A stretch of DNA of 36,872 nt from an uncultured Saprospirales bacterium (lineage in GTDB: Bacteria > Bacteroidota > Bacteroidia > Chitinophagales > JADIYW01): contig CALLKF010000200.1 in assembly GCA_938008535.1 (NCBI GenBank), positions 1 to 36,872 of the forward strand, in the 5' to 3' direction. The notes under the pieces were generated by a model. That model ran no database searches. It worked only from the letters and a program-made list of their open reading frames with translations, and was not told the DNA's origin. This document shows positions 24,815 through 33,942 of the stretch, in pieces (the first letter of the stretch is position 1; each line of letters starts with the position of its first letter). Made by a program: the position numbers and the translations under genes.

Positions 24815-26326
24815 TTAGAGATACAAATTTGCAATACAAGATTTTTTTGAAACCTTACTGTCAATCCAGTCAATCCAGTCAAAATAGTTAAACGCATATT
24901 TTTCTAAAGAATGGTTTTTAGTTTTTTCTAGATCTGCTTTTAGCTTTAGCAATGATTTTTCTAAATTCACCGTGTAATTCTTCTCTAAAGAAAAAAACTT
25001 TAAAATAATATTTTCAGTTTCATACAATGACGACTGTTTTTTGAAATAATAGAAAATACTTTGTTGTTTATATTTGATGTAAGAAAAATTCTTTAATTCA
25101 AAATGAATAAGCAAATTAATGAGTTTGGCAAAATTGTAAATATCAGGACGTTCTTCTTCTTTATGTTCATTCAAAAGTGTATTTATTCTTTTTCTGGCAT
25201 TATCAAAATTGCCTGTTGCAAAATAGTAATAAGCCAGCATGTACAAAAAAGTAATTTTATAGGAAGCAATCAAAATTGTTTTATACTTTTTTAATCCGTA
25301 TTCAATATCATTAATAATATTGGCAGCTTTAGCAAATTTCTTTTTTTGAATGTACATAGATAATTCAATCATGTAAGAAAAATTGAAGATTTGTGCAGAA
25401 ATGCGCAGGAAATATAACTTCTCATTTTGTACTTCAATACTTCTGAAATTATGAAGTTCAATGTAAAAAACCTGTTCATTGATATCCTTTGAAATAGATA
25501 ATATTCTGGCATACGTATTAACGTATTCGATTAAATGCTCGTCTTTATAAATTGGATGTTTTTCAAAAAGCTGAATGATTTTTTTATTAGTATTAAGTTC
25601 ATCTTTTTTCTCTTGATTTACATAATGCCACATAGCATGAACTTGATAAAATTTAATTTTAGCATCTAATGATAAGGCACGTTGTTCATGCTGCAATAAT
25701 TCATGTTGCATCAATTTTTCAAACGTTTTTATCTCTTTCGTGTTTCTTGTTTTTATTATGCGAATTCTTGCTTGATTGGCTGTATTGTGTAAATCATAAT
25801 ATGCAATTATATTTTGTTGGATCTGGTGAATATAAATTAAGTCCTGAATGATATCATGTTCAGTTCTGTTGTGCTTGGAAAGATGATTATAAACTAATTT
25901 TTCATATTGGATTATTTTAAGTAAGGATGAAAATAATTCAGCATTTCTTGCAATGTTAGCTGCCTTGTTTATCTCTTTAATACATTGCTCAAAATTTCCT
26001 TTAAAATATAGAATTTCAATAATGGAAATACTTTCATTCAGAATTATTTGTGCTGATTTGCCAGAATGATACAACACCAAACTTTTTAAAATAGATTGAT
26101 ACAGAAAATTCATATCGGCTTTCATAAATGTCGTTTTTTTGCCTGCATCTTTCAGCGTGTTAGCCAATAAATCCTGGTCAAAAATTTCCATTCTTTCTAA
26201 CAAAGTAAATAACAACATGTATTTGTTTTCACCTTCAATAACATGGCGTGAACTATAAATTTTAAACTGCCTTTTTTCAGACATATTCATAGACTTGATA
26301 AGTTCAAATACATTCGGATTCTTCAT
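24815..26326 (-). CDS. Alpha-helical (TPR-like) cytoplasmic protein of unknown function
   Basis: The 503-residue product is almost wholly helical, Lys/Ile/Tyr-rich, with no signal peptide or membrane span. The N-terminus (FELIKSMNMSEKRQFKIYSSRH...NKYMLLFTLLERM) resembles a family I recall from Bacteroidota in which LIKSLxxSEKRYFK is conserved. The middle has spaced helix pairs (YYFATGNFDNARKRINTLLNEH, FAKAANIINDIEYGLKKYK), suggesting an alpha-solenoid and protein binding. A short 9-base direct repeat (24861-24878) encodes DWIDWID near the end. It converges on mqnA with three bases between and is divergent from the secreted-protein gene at 26435. No function can be assigned. Confidence 0.8.
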   Translation of the reverse strand: MKNPNVFELIKSMNMSEKRQFKIYSSRHVIEGENKYMLLFTLLERMEIFDQDLLANTLKDAGKKTTFMKADMNFLYQSILKSLVLYHSGKSAQIILNESISIIEILYFKGNFEQCIKEINKAANIARNAELFSSLLKIIQYEKLVYNHLSKHNRTEHDIIQDLIYIHQIQQNIIAYYDLHNTANQARIRIIKTRNTKEIKTFEKLMQHELLQHEQRALSLDAKIKFYQVHAMWHYVNQEKKDELNTNKKIIQLFEKHPIYKDEHLIEYVNTYARILSISKDINEQVFYIELHNFRSIEVQNEKLYFLRISAQIFNFSYMIELSMYIQKKKFAKAANIINDIEYGLKKYKTILIASYKITFLYMLAYYYFATGNFDNARKRINTLLNEHKEEERPDIYNFAKLINLLIHFELKNFSYIKYKQQSIFYYFKKQSSLYETENIILKFFSLEKNYTVNLEKSLLKLKADLEKTKNHSLEKYAFNYFDWIDWIDSKVSKKSCIANLYL

Positions 26327-26363
26327 AATATGTATAAATCAGACTTACTAAAAATACTACATT

Positions 26364-26399
26364 TTTGCTGATATTAAAAATAGCTTATCTCTAACTTTG
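26364..26399 (+). promoter_or_regulatory. Promoter for the 26435-32970 secreted-protein pair
   Basis: TAACTTTG (26392-26399) is a perfect -7 box. TTTG at 26364-26367 lies 24 bases upstream, one base beyond the usual range. It lies 35 bases before the first ATG. Confidence 0.5.
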
Positions 26400-26434
26400 G
26401 ATAATATATATTCTACATGGAAAATTTGTGAAAA

Positions 26435-29400
26435 TTGTTAGCTATGAGTAAATTCTACAAATCATTTTTTTACTTTATTGCACTCTTTCTTTTACTCAAT
26501 AGTAGTAATGCTCAAACTTATGTAATCGATTCCATGAATGGTAAAACATATACTACCTGTTCTGGAACATTCACAGACGGAACTGGAAATTATGCAAACA
26601 ATGAAAATTTTACAACTACATTTTGTTCATCATCCGGTTTACCATTAAAATTCGATTTTTCAAATGCCGGAACTTTTAGTATGGCAGCAGGCGCAGGCGA
26701 TTCTTTGTTTTTTTACAATGGAACAACTGCGACAGGCACGCCAATAGCCATTTTAACTGCCGCAGATGATTATTCATTTTCTGAATTACAATTAAATACT
26801 TTAAGTACTTGTGTAACTATAAAATGGAAATCAGATGCTGCAACAGTTGCCGTTGGTTGGAGTGCAGTTATTTCATGCGGAAACGTTCCATCGTGCAGCG
26901 GAAATCTCAATCCACCACCATCCGATATTTTCGGACAGGCGCCTTTAATTTGTAACTTAAATGGTTACTGTGGAACAACATCTTCCTACTATGGAGAAGA
27001 TGCACCATTTAACTTTGGTGGAACAGGTGGTGGTTGTCCTTCGCCAACAGATGGCTTATTTGGTGGTACATTGCAAAATAATTCATGGTTAGCATTTATT
27101 GCAGATGCAACAACTGCAAGTTTTAAATTTGTTATTTCAGGTGGTGGAAGCTGCAACGGCGTGCAAGCTGGCATTTTTGAGTATGATCCTGTTACTAATA
27201 TTTTTACGAGAAGATCACCATGCAATTTTACTTCTGGTTCTGGCATGGCAGTTGGAACATCTACTTTAACTGCAACTAGCTTAACAGTTGGTCAAATTTA
27301 TTATTTAATGATGGATGGAAATGCTGGTAGTGTTTGTGATTATACCATTACGGCAAATGCAGGCGTTGGTGTAGTCAACGCTGGCAGAGATACCACTTTA
27401 TGTATTCAGAATGGAACGTATACATTAAACGCAATGCCTGCCGGTTCCGGTTTTTGGAGCCTTGTAAGTGGTGCAGGAACATTTGCAGATCCAACCAAAT
27501 CAACAACAACAGTTAGTGGTTTAAATGCTGGTTTAAATAGTTTTTCATGGACTTCTACTTCCAGTTGTGCAAATACGAAAGATACAGTTGTAGTTAATGT
27601 AACTGGTTTTGTAAATGCAAATGCAGGCATTGATAAACAGTTGTCTTGTTCTGTTAGTGGTGTTATAATTGGCTCACCAGCAATTGCAGGCAATACATAT
27701 GCATGGTCGCCAACTGCTGGTTTAAGTGCATCCAATATTGCTGAGCCAACTGCAACTTTAGTTGGAACATATATATTAACAGTAACAAATACAGCAAGTG
27801 GTTGCATTGGAAAGGATACTGTTATCGTTAGTAATTTGATGGTAACAGAAACACACACAAATGCTACTTGCAGCGCAAGCAATGGTACCATTGATATTTC
27901 AGTGAGTGGTGGTTCATTTCCTTACACATATCTTTGGAATGATGGTGCTGTTACACAAGATAGAACAGGTTTAGCTGCTGGTTCATATTCGGTAGTTGTT
28001 ACAGATAATTCGGCTTGTTCAACTACACAAAACATTACTATTTCCAACGCAACATCTAATTGTGTTTGTGGTGGTACATTTATGGATAGTGGTGGTTCTG
28101 CAGGTGCTTACAGCAATAATGAAAATACAGTTACAACATATTGTTCTTCAAATGGTTTGCCATTAAGTTTTTCATTTTCTGGTGGCTCGAATTCTTTCGA
28201 TATTGACCAACCTGGTGATACTTTATTTTTTTATGATGGAACAACAACAACAGGAACGCCAATTGCAATTCTTACTTATTTAGATGACGCGAACCAAACA
28301 ACTTATTCATCTCAATTAAAAATTGCTACATTGAGTACTTGTGTAACAGTTCGATTTAAATCAAATAGTTCAGGAACAGATAATGGTTGGGTAGCCACTG
28401 TGGCTTGCGAAGCACCACCAACATGTGCTGGAAATCCACCAGCGTCAGATATTTTTGGTCAAGCACCGTTAATTTGTAATTTAAATGGTTATTGTGGAAC
28501 TACATCTACTTACTATGGAGAAGATACACCTTATAATTTAGTTGGTGGTGGTGATTGTTCGAGTGGACCTGATGATTTTATTTTTGGTGGTACCATAGAA
28601 AATAATTCATGGCTTTCATTTATTGCTGATGCAACTTCTGCGTCATTCAACTTTACTATATCGAATTGCGGTGCAGGTAGTGGTTTGCAGATTGGCGTTT
28701 TTGGATTTGACGGAACTAATTTTTCTTTAAAATCTCAATGTGCTACAACAGATGGTTCTCAAACTGGAAATACAACAATCAATGCTACAGGTTTAACCAT
28801 CGGACAAAAATATTATATTATGATTGATGGTGCTAGTGGTTCAACATGTGATTATATCGTTGCTGCAAATTCAGGGGTAATAACAGTGAATGCTGGACCT
28901 GATCAATCTTTTTGTGGAACTTCAGCAACTTTGGCTGCATCTTCTAGTTTAGGTGCTGGAATTTGGACGGTGAAATCTGGTTCAGGTATATTTGCAAATC
29001 CAACCAATCCAACAACATCGGTGAGTGGTTTATCTTTTGGACGAAATGTCTATGTTTGGTCATCTACGAACAGTTTATGTGGCGCATCTTCACTTTCTTC
29101 TATGGACTCAGTTGCCATTACAAATAATTGTATTCTTCCAGTTGAATTAAATTCTTTTAAAGCAGAATGTAATAATGATTTCACAGAATTAAAATGGGAA
29201 ACAGCATCTGAAAAAAATAACGATTATTTTCTTTTAGAAAGAGCAGATGCAAACATGAAATTTGAAACTATTGCTACTGTTAAAGGGAATGGAAATAGCA
29301 ACCAAAAAAATCAATACAACTACAAAGATTATACAAATGCTGCAGAAAATTATTACCAACTGATACAAGTAGATTTTGATGGTAAAAGAACGAACAGCAA

Positions 29401-29692
29401 ATTAATATATTTCAAAAATACCTGTATTCAAGATTTTAAACTAAACCAATTATTCTATAATAATTCAACAAATCAAATTCATATAAAATATTTTACAGAA
29501 CGCGAAACTCCAGTAACTATACAGTTGTATGATTTGTTTGGAAGATTAATTTCATCAGAAATTTTAATGTTTTATAATGGAAATAACGAAGTGAAAATAA
29601 ACACAAATCAATTAACGAATGCGATGTATATCTGCACCGTTTCATCAGAAAATTTCCGTGAAGTCAAAAAAATAATTGTTAATTCAAAATAA
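26435..29692 (+). CDS. Secreted protein with duplicated CUB-like and beta-sandwich modules, T9SS type A signal
   Basis: The 1085-residue product has a signal peptide ending LLLNSSNAQ. Met4 (26444) is an equally good start. Two copies of a two-part module follow. The first part looks CUB-like (CSGTFTDGTGNYANNENFTTTFC...GDSLFFYNGTTATGTPIAIL, about 38-150; repeated about 543-660). The second starts SDIFGQAPLICNLNGYCGTTS...YYGED and contains NNSWLAFIADATTASF and YYLMMDG (about 162-310; repeated about 669-810). Ig/PKD-like domains separate them (NAGRDTTLC, HTNATCSASNGTIDISVSGG). From about 905, LPVELNSFKAECNN...LKWETASEKNNDYFLLER leads to a T9SS type A sorting domain (IQLYDLFGRLISSE). It should be exported across the outer membrane; ligand unknown. 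The next gene starts five bases later. Confidence 0.9.
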   Translation: MLAMSKFYKSFFYFIALFLLLNSSNAQTYVIDSMNGKTYTTCSGTFTDGTGNYANNENFTTTFCSSSGLPLKFDFSNAGTFSMAAGAGDSLFFYNGTTATGTPIAILTAADDYSFSELQLNTLSTCVTIKWKSDAATVAVGWSAVISCGNVPSCSGNLNPPPSDIFGQAPLICNLNGYCGTTSSYYGEDAPFNFGGTGGGCPSPTDGLFGGTLQNNSWLAFIADATTASFKFVISGGGSCNGVQAGIFEYDPVTNIFTRRSPCNFTSGSGMAVGTSTLTATSLTVGQIYYLMMDGNAGSVCDYTITANAGVGVVNAGRDTTLCIQNGTYTLNAMPAGSGFWSLVSGAGTFADPTKSTTTVSGLNAGLNSFSWTSTSSCANTKDTVVVNVTGFVNANAGIDKQLSCSVSGVIIGSPAIAGNTYAWSPTAGLSASNIAEPTATLVGTYILTVTNTASGCIGKDTVIVSNLMVTETHTNATCSASNGTIDISVSGGSFPYTYLWNDGAVTQDRTGLAAGSYSVVVTDNSACSTTQNITISNATSNCVCGGTFMDSGGSAGAYSNNENTVTTYCSSNGLPLSFSFSGGSNSFDIDQPGDTLFFYDGTTTTGTPIAILTYLDDANQTTYSSQLKIATLSTCVTVRFKSNSSGTDNGWVATVACEAPPTCAGNPPASDIFGQAPLICNLNGYCGTTSTYYGEDTPYNLVGGGDCSSGPDDFIFGGTIENNSWLSFIADATSASFNFTISNCGAGSGLQIGVFGFDGTNFSLKSQCATTDGSQTGNTTINATGLTIGQKYYIMIDGASGSTCDYIVAANSGVITVNAGPDQSFCGTSATLAASSSLGAGIWTVKSGSGIFANPTNPTTSVSGLSFGRNVYVWSSTNSLCGASSLSSMDSVAITNNCILPVELNSFKAECNNDFTELKWETASEKNNDYFLLERADANMKFETIATVKGNGNSNQKNQYNYKDYTNAAENYYQLIQVDFDGKRTNSKLIYFKNTCIQDFKLNQLFYNNSTNQIHIKYFTERETPVTIQLYDLFGRLISSEILMFYNGNNEVKINTNQLTNAMYICTVSSENFREVKKIIVNSK

Positions 29693-29697
29693 TAGTT

Positions 29698-32600
29698 ATG
29701 ACTAAACATCTACAAAATAGCATACAAAAAATACTGTTTATATGGATTACGTTTAGTTTTTATTATTCATCTGCTCAAATTTATGTTGGTCCATGGAATC
29801 CGATTCGCTATCCAAATACAGGTACTTGTGGCTGGTCTTTTCAGGATAATGGTGCTGCCGGAACTGCTACAGATCCATATGCGTCCATTGAGAAAGCATT
29901 GAGCACTGCAGTCGCAAATGGAACTGCCAATCAAACCATCTATTTTTTACCGGATGCGTATATTCAAAATTGGGATTATGATTCTACCGTTACTGAAGTT
30001 AGAGACAATTGTGATGGTCACGATTTAGATTATATGCCGACTATTACAAGTGCATTAAATGGCTTGCAATTATTGGGCTCTACACAAGGTTGTTTAACGA
30101 TGTTGGAAGCATTAGGAACCAGTAATTCACTTCAATTTATCAATATTTCCGGCGCAGATAATATTACTATTTCTAACATCTACTTTAAAGGATATTCGCA
30201 AGCAGTTTCTATTAATAATTCAACTAATGTAGTTTTTACAAATTGCATTTTTGAATCGTGTAATTACGGTGTTACTGCATTAGATGCCATCTTAATTAAT
30301 TCTACAAGCAGTAACACTTCCGTTACTTTTAATAATTGCAAGTTTATTGATAATTCAAAAAATGCAACTACCAATGCAATTAATATACAATCAAATTCAG
30401 CAACTGCAGCAGTTTTTACAACTGTAAATTTTTCAGGTTGTGAAATGGTTTGTAATCAAAAAGATAATTCTGGTGGTTCTGTTTATATAAACGGACGAAC
30501 AATCTCAAATGGAACACCAACAACTGTATATTTTACTGGTGGTGTTTTTGCAAATAATGTTGTTACAAGTTCAGCTGGTAGAGGTGGTGCACTTCATATT
30601 GGAAATAATAGTAAAGTTACCATTGATGGAACGTATTTCTTTGATAATACTGTGCAAACTACTGGTGTAAGTTCACCAAATGATGGTGGTGGCGCCATCT
30701 ATATTTATTCCAATAATACAGGATTGACTGCTGCTGCAAGAACTGATGTATCTATAACAAATGCATTATTCTATGGTAATAAAACAACAAGCGTAGGAAA
30801 TGGTGGTGCCATTGCATTAATTGGTGTTAGTGGACATACCAATACCAATCGACCAAAGTTAACTATAACCAACACCATCTTTGAAAAAAATAAAACATCC
30901 ACAAGTGCAAAAGGTGGAGCAATTTTTAGTTACTACGGTGAATTAAATATTTCAAACTCTACCTTTAAAAAAGATACTTCAGGTATAGGTGGTGCTATTG
31001 CTGTAGAGAATTCCACGAGTGTATTTACATTGGCTAATGATTCCTTCATTAATAACAGTGCAACAACTGGAATAGATTTGCAATCTGATGCAAACTTTAC
31101 AATGAGTAATTGTGTCACTACAGCAGCAAATATTGCAGGTCCAGCTACCTATAATTGGATATCGATTGATGATTTTACGAGAACAAATAATAATACCGTT
31201 GGTAATAGTTGGATTGAAAAAGAATCTGCTGTAACTGGAGCAAAAATTACCTCTAATGCTTTAGAGTTAAATTCTGTATCAGTGGATGGAAGAGAATGGA
31301 ATTACAGAACCATGACTCAATACACCACTGCTGGCTTAACGGATAATGCTGGAAGTATTACTTGGGCATGGAACATGCATCCAAATAGAAGCGGGTTGTC
31401 TGGCTTTGATTCTTTAGCAGCTGGATGGAATTATGGAATTGGATTTGTACTCGGTGCAACTAGTTCTAACATTGCTATAGGAAATGGGTATGCTGTTTTA
31501 ATTGGACAAACTGGAACATCAGATCCAATTCGATTAGTTCGATTTACAGGCGGTTTAGATGCTAATGCCAATATCACCAATATTATTTCATCAACACCTA
31601 GTGCTGGTACGTACGCAGGAACTGAATATTTTAGTATCAAAGTCATTTATAATCCTACTACGGATGCCTGGAGTTTGTTTGCTGAATCTGGTGCAAGCGT
31701 TTTTCCAAGAACCGATCCACGGTTAACAGCAACGCAAATTGGTTCTGCTACAGTGAACAATACCTACGTTACGAACACAAATAATGTAAGATTTTTAGGA
31801 GCATTATGGAATCATGCTGCAAGTGGTGTTGCAAATGCTACATTTGATGATATTTACATTCAAACAAGTGATGGTTTAGGAACTGGTTCTACATTAACGT
31901 ATATTGATGGTTCAGCATTAGTTGGTTCTTATTCTTGTACTAATGGATATTGTGCAGCAGCCGTGGCTGCCACTTGTTTGTCTAATAGTTTATCCAATTT
32001 CATCTGCACTGCTGCTAATGCAACTGGCTCCATAAGTGGTATTGCTTTTTTTGATAGTAATGGAAATGGTATTTATGATGAATCATTACCTTTAGACAGT
32101 ATTTATATCATTCTATATGATAACAATAATAATGTAATAGGAAGATATACTACAGATGGAACTGGCGCATATTCTTTTAATGGTTTGCCTTCTGGAACAT
32201 ATAAAGTAGCGTTTACTAAATTAGGATATTTTCAAGGCCAAACATTGCAGAATCAAGGTTCAGGTACAGTAGATAGTGATATCGATAGTTCCTATGTTTC
32301 TATGTTGGTTACTATAAATACATCATTGACAAATACAGAAAATGGAGACAATACAGTTTCAGCTTTGCATCATCAAAATGTCTCTGCCGGTTTCTTATTA
32401 ACTATTTTCAATGTATTGCCTTTAGATTTGATTTCTTTTAATGGTGAAATAAATAATTGCAATGAAGTTAAACTGACTTGGAAAACGGCCTCAGAGATAA
32501 ATGTTTCTCATTTTGAAATCTTAAGAAGCGTAAATGGAAATGAATTTAATTCGATCGAAAAAATAAGTTCTAAAGGAAATTATCAAACAACACTTAATTC

Positions 32601-32970
32601 GTATTCTTCAGGATTTATACAAAATAATAATTTGGCTTACTACAAATTAAAAATGGTGGATTTAGATAATTCATTTAATTATTCACCAATCATCACCATT
32701 AAAAATAGTTGTATCACCAATAAAGATTTAGATGTTCAAATTTATCCAAATCCAACTACTTCAACTCTAACAATACATTTTAGCGAAGATATAAACGAAT
32801 CAATCAATATAGTTGTGTTCAATACAATTGGAGCTGTTGTTTATTCGTCTGATAATAAAAGTAATAATAGTAACATACTTTTAAATACAACACAATTTCC
32901 TAATGGAACCTATTTCGTTCAGATAAAAACCAAAGATAAAGTCTTCATAAAAAAAATTGAGAAAAATTAA
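29698..32970 (+). CDS. Secreted beta-helix protein with jelly-roll and SdrD-B-like domains, T9SS type A signal
   Basis: The 1090-residue product has a signal peptide ending FYYSSAQ. Residues about 90-480 form a right-handed beta-helix: DNITISNIYFKGYSQ, TNVVFTNCIFESC, RGGALHIGNNSKVTIDGTYFFDN, DGGGAIYIYSNN, KGGAIFSYYGELNISNSTF. A lectin-like beta-sandwich (about 485-735) follows: WISIDDFTRTNNN, YGIGFVLGATSSN, FDDIYIQTS. An SdrD-B-like domain comes next (about 773-890: GIAFFDSNGNGIYDESLPLDSIYIILYDNNN, GAYSFNGLPSGTYKV). The end is LPLDLISFNGEINNCNEVKLTWKTASE and a type A sorting domain (IYPNPTTSTLTI, GTYFVQI). It is probably co-transcribed with the gene five bases upstream. A glycan-binding or adhesive role is plausible; no lyase active site can be named. 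Its TAA overlaps the stop of the converging phosphorylase gene. Confidence 0.9.
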   Translation: MTKHLQNSIQKILFIWITFSFYYSSAQIYVGPWNPIRYPNTGTCGWSFQDNGAAGTATDPYASIEKALSTAVANGTANQTIYFLPDAYIQNWDYDSTVTEVRDNCDGHDLDYMPTITSALNGLQLLGSTQGCLTMLEALGTSNSLQFINISGADNITISNIYFKGYSQAVSINNSTNVVFTNCIFESCNYGVTALDAILINSTSSNTSVTFNNCKFIDNSKNATTNAINIQSNSATAAVFTTVNFSGCEMVCNQKDNSGGSVYINGRTISNGTPTTVYFTGGVFANNVVTSSAGRGGALHIGNNSKVTIDGTYFFDNTVQTTGVSSPNDGGGAIYIYSNNTGLTAAARTDVSITNALFYGNKTTSVGNGGAIALIGVSGHTNTNRPKLTITNTIFEKNKTSTSAKGGAIFSYYGELNISNSTFKKDTSGIGGAIAVENSTSVFTLANDSFINNSATTGIDLQSDANFTMSNCVTTAANIAGPATYNWISIDDFTRTNNNTVGNSWIEKESAVTGAKITSNALELNSVSVDGREWNYRTMTQYTTAGLTDNAGSITWAWNMHPNRSGLSGFDSLAAGWNYGIGFVLGATSSNIAIGNGYAVLIGQTGTSDPIRLVRFTGGLDANANITNIISSTPSAGTYAGTEYFSIKVIYNPTTDAWSLFAESGASVFPRTDPRLTATQIGSATVNNTYVTNTNNVRFLGALWNHAASGVANATFDDIYIQTSDGLGTGSTLTYIDGSALVGSYSCTNGYCAAAVAATCLSNSLSNFICTAANATGSISGIAFFDSNGNGIYDESLPLDSIYIILYDNNNNVIGRYTTDGTGAYSFNGLPSGTYKVAFTKLGYFQGQTLQNQGSGTVDSDIDSSYVSMLVTINTSLTNTENGDNTVSALHHQNVSAGFLLTIFNVLPLDLISFNGEINNCNEVKLTWKTASEINVSHFEILRSVNGNEFNSIEKISSKGNYQTTLNSYSSGFIQNNNLAYYKLKMVDLDNSFNYSPIITIKNSCITNKDLDVQIYPNPTTSTLTIHFSEDINESINIVVFNTIGAVVYSSDNKSNNSNILLNTTQFPNGTYFVQIKTKDKVFIKKIEKN

Positions 32971-33836
32971 TGTTTTACAATCTGTTCTAAAACATAACGA
33001 ATTAATTTATCTGTAGCACCATGTGGATCTTTGCTAAAAGTTCCATCAACTCTGTTTGCTAAAATTGCATTGAGCGATAATGCTTGATGACCTAATAATT
33101 TACTCATACCATAAATGGCTGAAGTTTCCATTTCCATATTGGTTAGTTTTCTGTTGTACGGCAAAGTTAAAGCAGAAAGCTCATCAATATATTTTTTATC
33201 TTTTGGAGCAATTCGAACAGTTCTGCCTTGAGGTCCATAAAAGCCACAATTGGTAAGTGTAACACCTTTTCTTATGTCTTTAGCAATCGTATTCAACAGC
33301 GTATCAGAACCTTTAACAATTACTGGATGAACACCAAGTTTCTGTACAATTGGTATTATAGGTTCTAAAAATTGCAAGTCTTCATCAGACACATCAAAAT
33401 TATAAAAACCTAATAATCCATCTAATCCAACACCATATTCACTGGCTAAAAAACTATCAACAGGAATATCATGTTGTAACGAGCCGCAAGTGCCAATTCT
33501 AATTAAATTTAACGTAGTCAGATTTTCTTTAATGGCACGTGTTTTTAAATCAATATTCACTAATGCATCTAATTCAGTTAAAACAATATCAATATTATCG
33601 GTGCCAATTCCTGTCGATAAACAAGTCAACCGTTTTTTACCTATATAACCAGTATGTGTTACAAACTCACGTTTTTGTTTTTTTACATCAATGGTATCAA
33701 AATACCTGGATACTTCTTCCACACGATCTGGATCTCCAACCAAAAATATAGTATCTGCAATGTCTTCAGGTAAAATATTTAAATGATAAATGCTACCATC
33801 AGGATTTAAGATTAATTCGCTTTCTATTAATTGCAT
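32967..33836 (-). CDS. Nucleoside phosphorylase (uridine/purine nucleoside phosphorylase family)
   Basis: The 289-residue product belongs to the NP-I family, splitting nucleosides with phosphate to a base and ribose-1-phosphate. It shows the phosphate-binding VGDPDRVEEVS, the loop CLSTGIGTDNIDIVLTELDALVN, the base pocket LIRIGTCGSLQHDIPVDSFL and the ribose-binding NMEMETSAIYGMSKLLGH. This pattern is closest to uridine phosphorylase-like members. Futalosine hydrolase (MqnB) is a distant relative, but it is shorter and lacks the GDPDR phosphate site, so I do not place this enzyme in the menaquinone pathway. Its stop overlaps that of the converging secreted-protein gene at the shared TTAA (32967-32970). 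It is divergent from recQ. Confidence 0.9.
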   Translation of the reverse strand: MQLIESELILNPDGSIYHLNILPEDIADTIFLVGDPDRVEEVSRYFDTIDVKKQKREFVTHTGYIGKKRLTCLSTGIGTDNIDIVLTELDALVNIDLKTRAIKENLTTLNLIRIGTCGSLQHDIPVDSFLASEYGVGLDGLLGFYNFDVSDEDLQFLEPIIPIVQKLGVHPVIVKGSDTLLNTIAKDIRKGVTLTNCGFYGPQGRTVRIAPKDKKYIDELSALTLPYNRKLTNMEMETSAIYGMSKLLGHQALSLNAILANRVDGTFSKDPHGATDKLIRYVLEQIVKH

Positions 33837-33882
33837 ATATTATAATTTTATTCCAAAATACAAATTCCTTTTCAAACCTACT

Positions 33883-33896
33883 ATGATAATTATCAT
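33883..33896. promoter_or_regulatory. Perfect 14-bp palindrome between divergent genes
   Basis: ATGATAATTATCAT is fully self-complementary and lies in the 106-base gap between the phosphorylase and recQ promoters, 47 bases from the phosphorylase start and 31 bases before the recQ -7 box. It could be a repressor operator. GATAAT/ATTATC halves recall Fur-like boxes, but the spacing is not the classical one. Confidence 0.4.
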
Positions 33897-33927
33897 CTGG
33901 AATACTATTTTTCAGATTTACAAATTG

Positions 33928-33935
33928 TATTTTTG
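33928..33935 (+). promoter_or_regulatory. Promoter -7 box for recQ
   Basis: TATTTTTG, a perfect TAnnTTTG, ends seven bases before the TTG start of recQ, so the message would have at most a few leader bases. No clear -33 box. Confidence 0.5.
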
Positions 33936-33942
33936 ATGCATC

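Noticed and set aside
32967..33836. Assignment of the nucleoside phosphorylase as futalosine hydrolase MqnB
   Set aside because: Attractive because mqnA and mqnE are in the window, but length and the phosphate-binding GDPDR motif fit a phosphorylase, not the shorter hydrolase.
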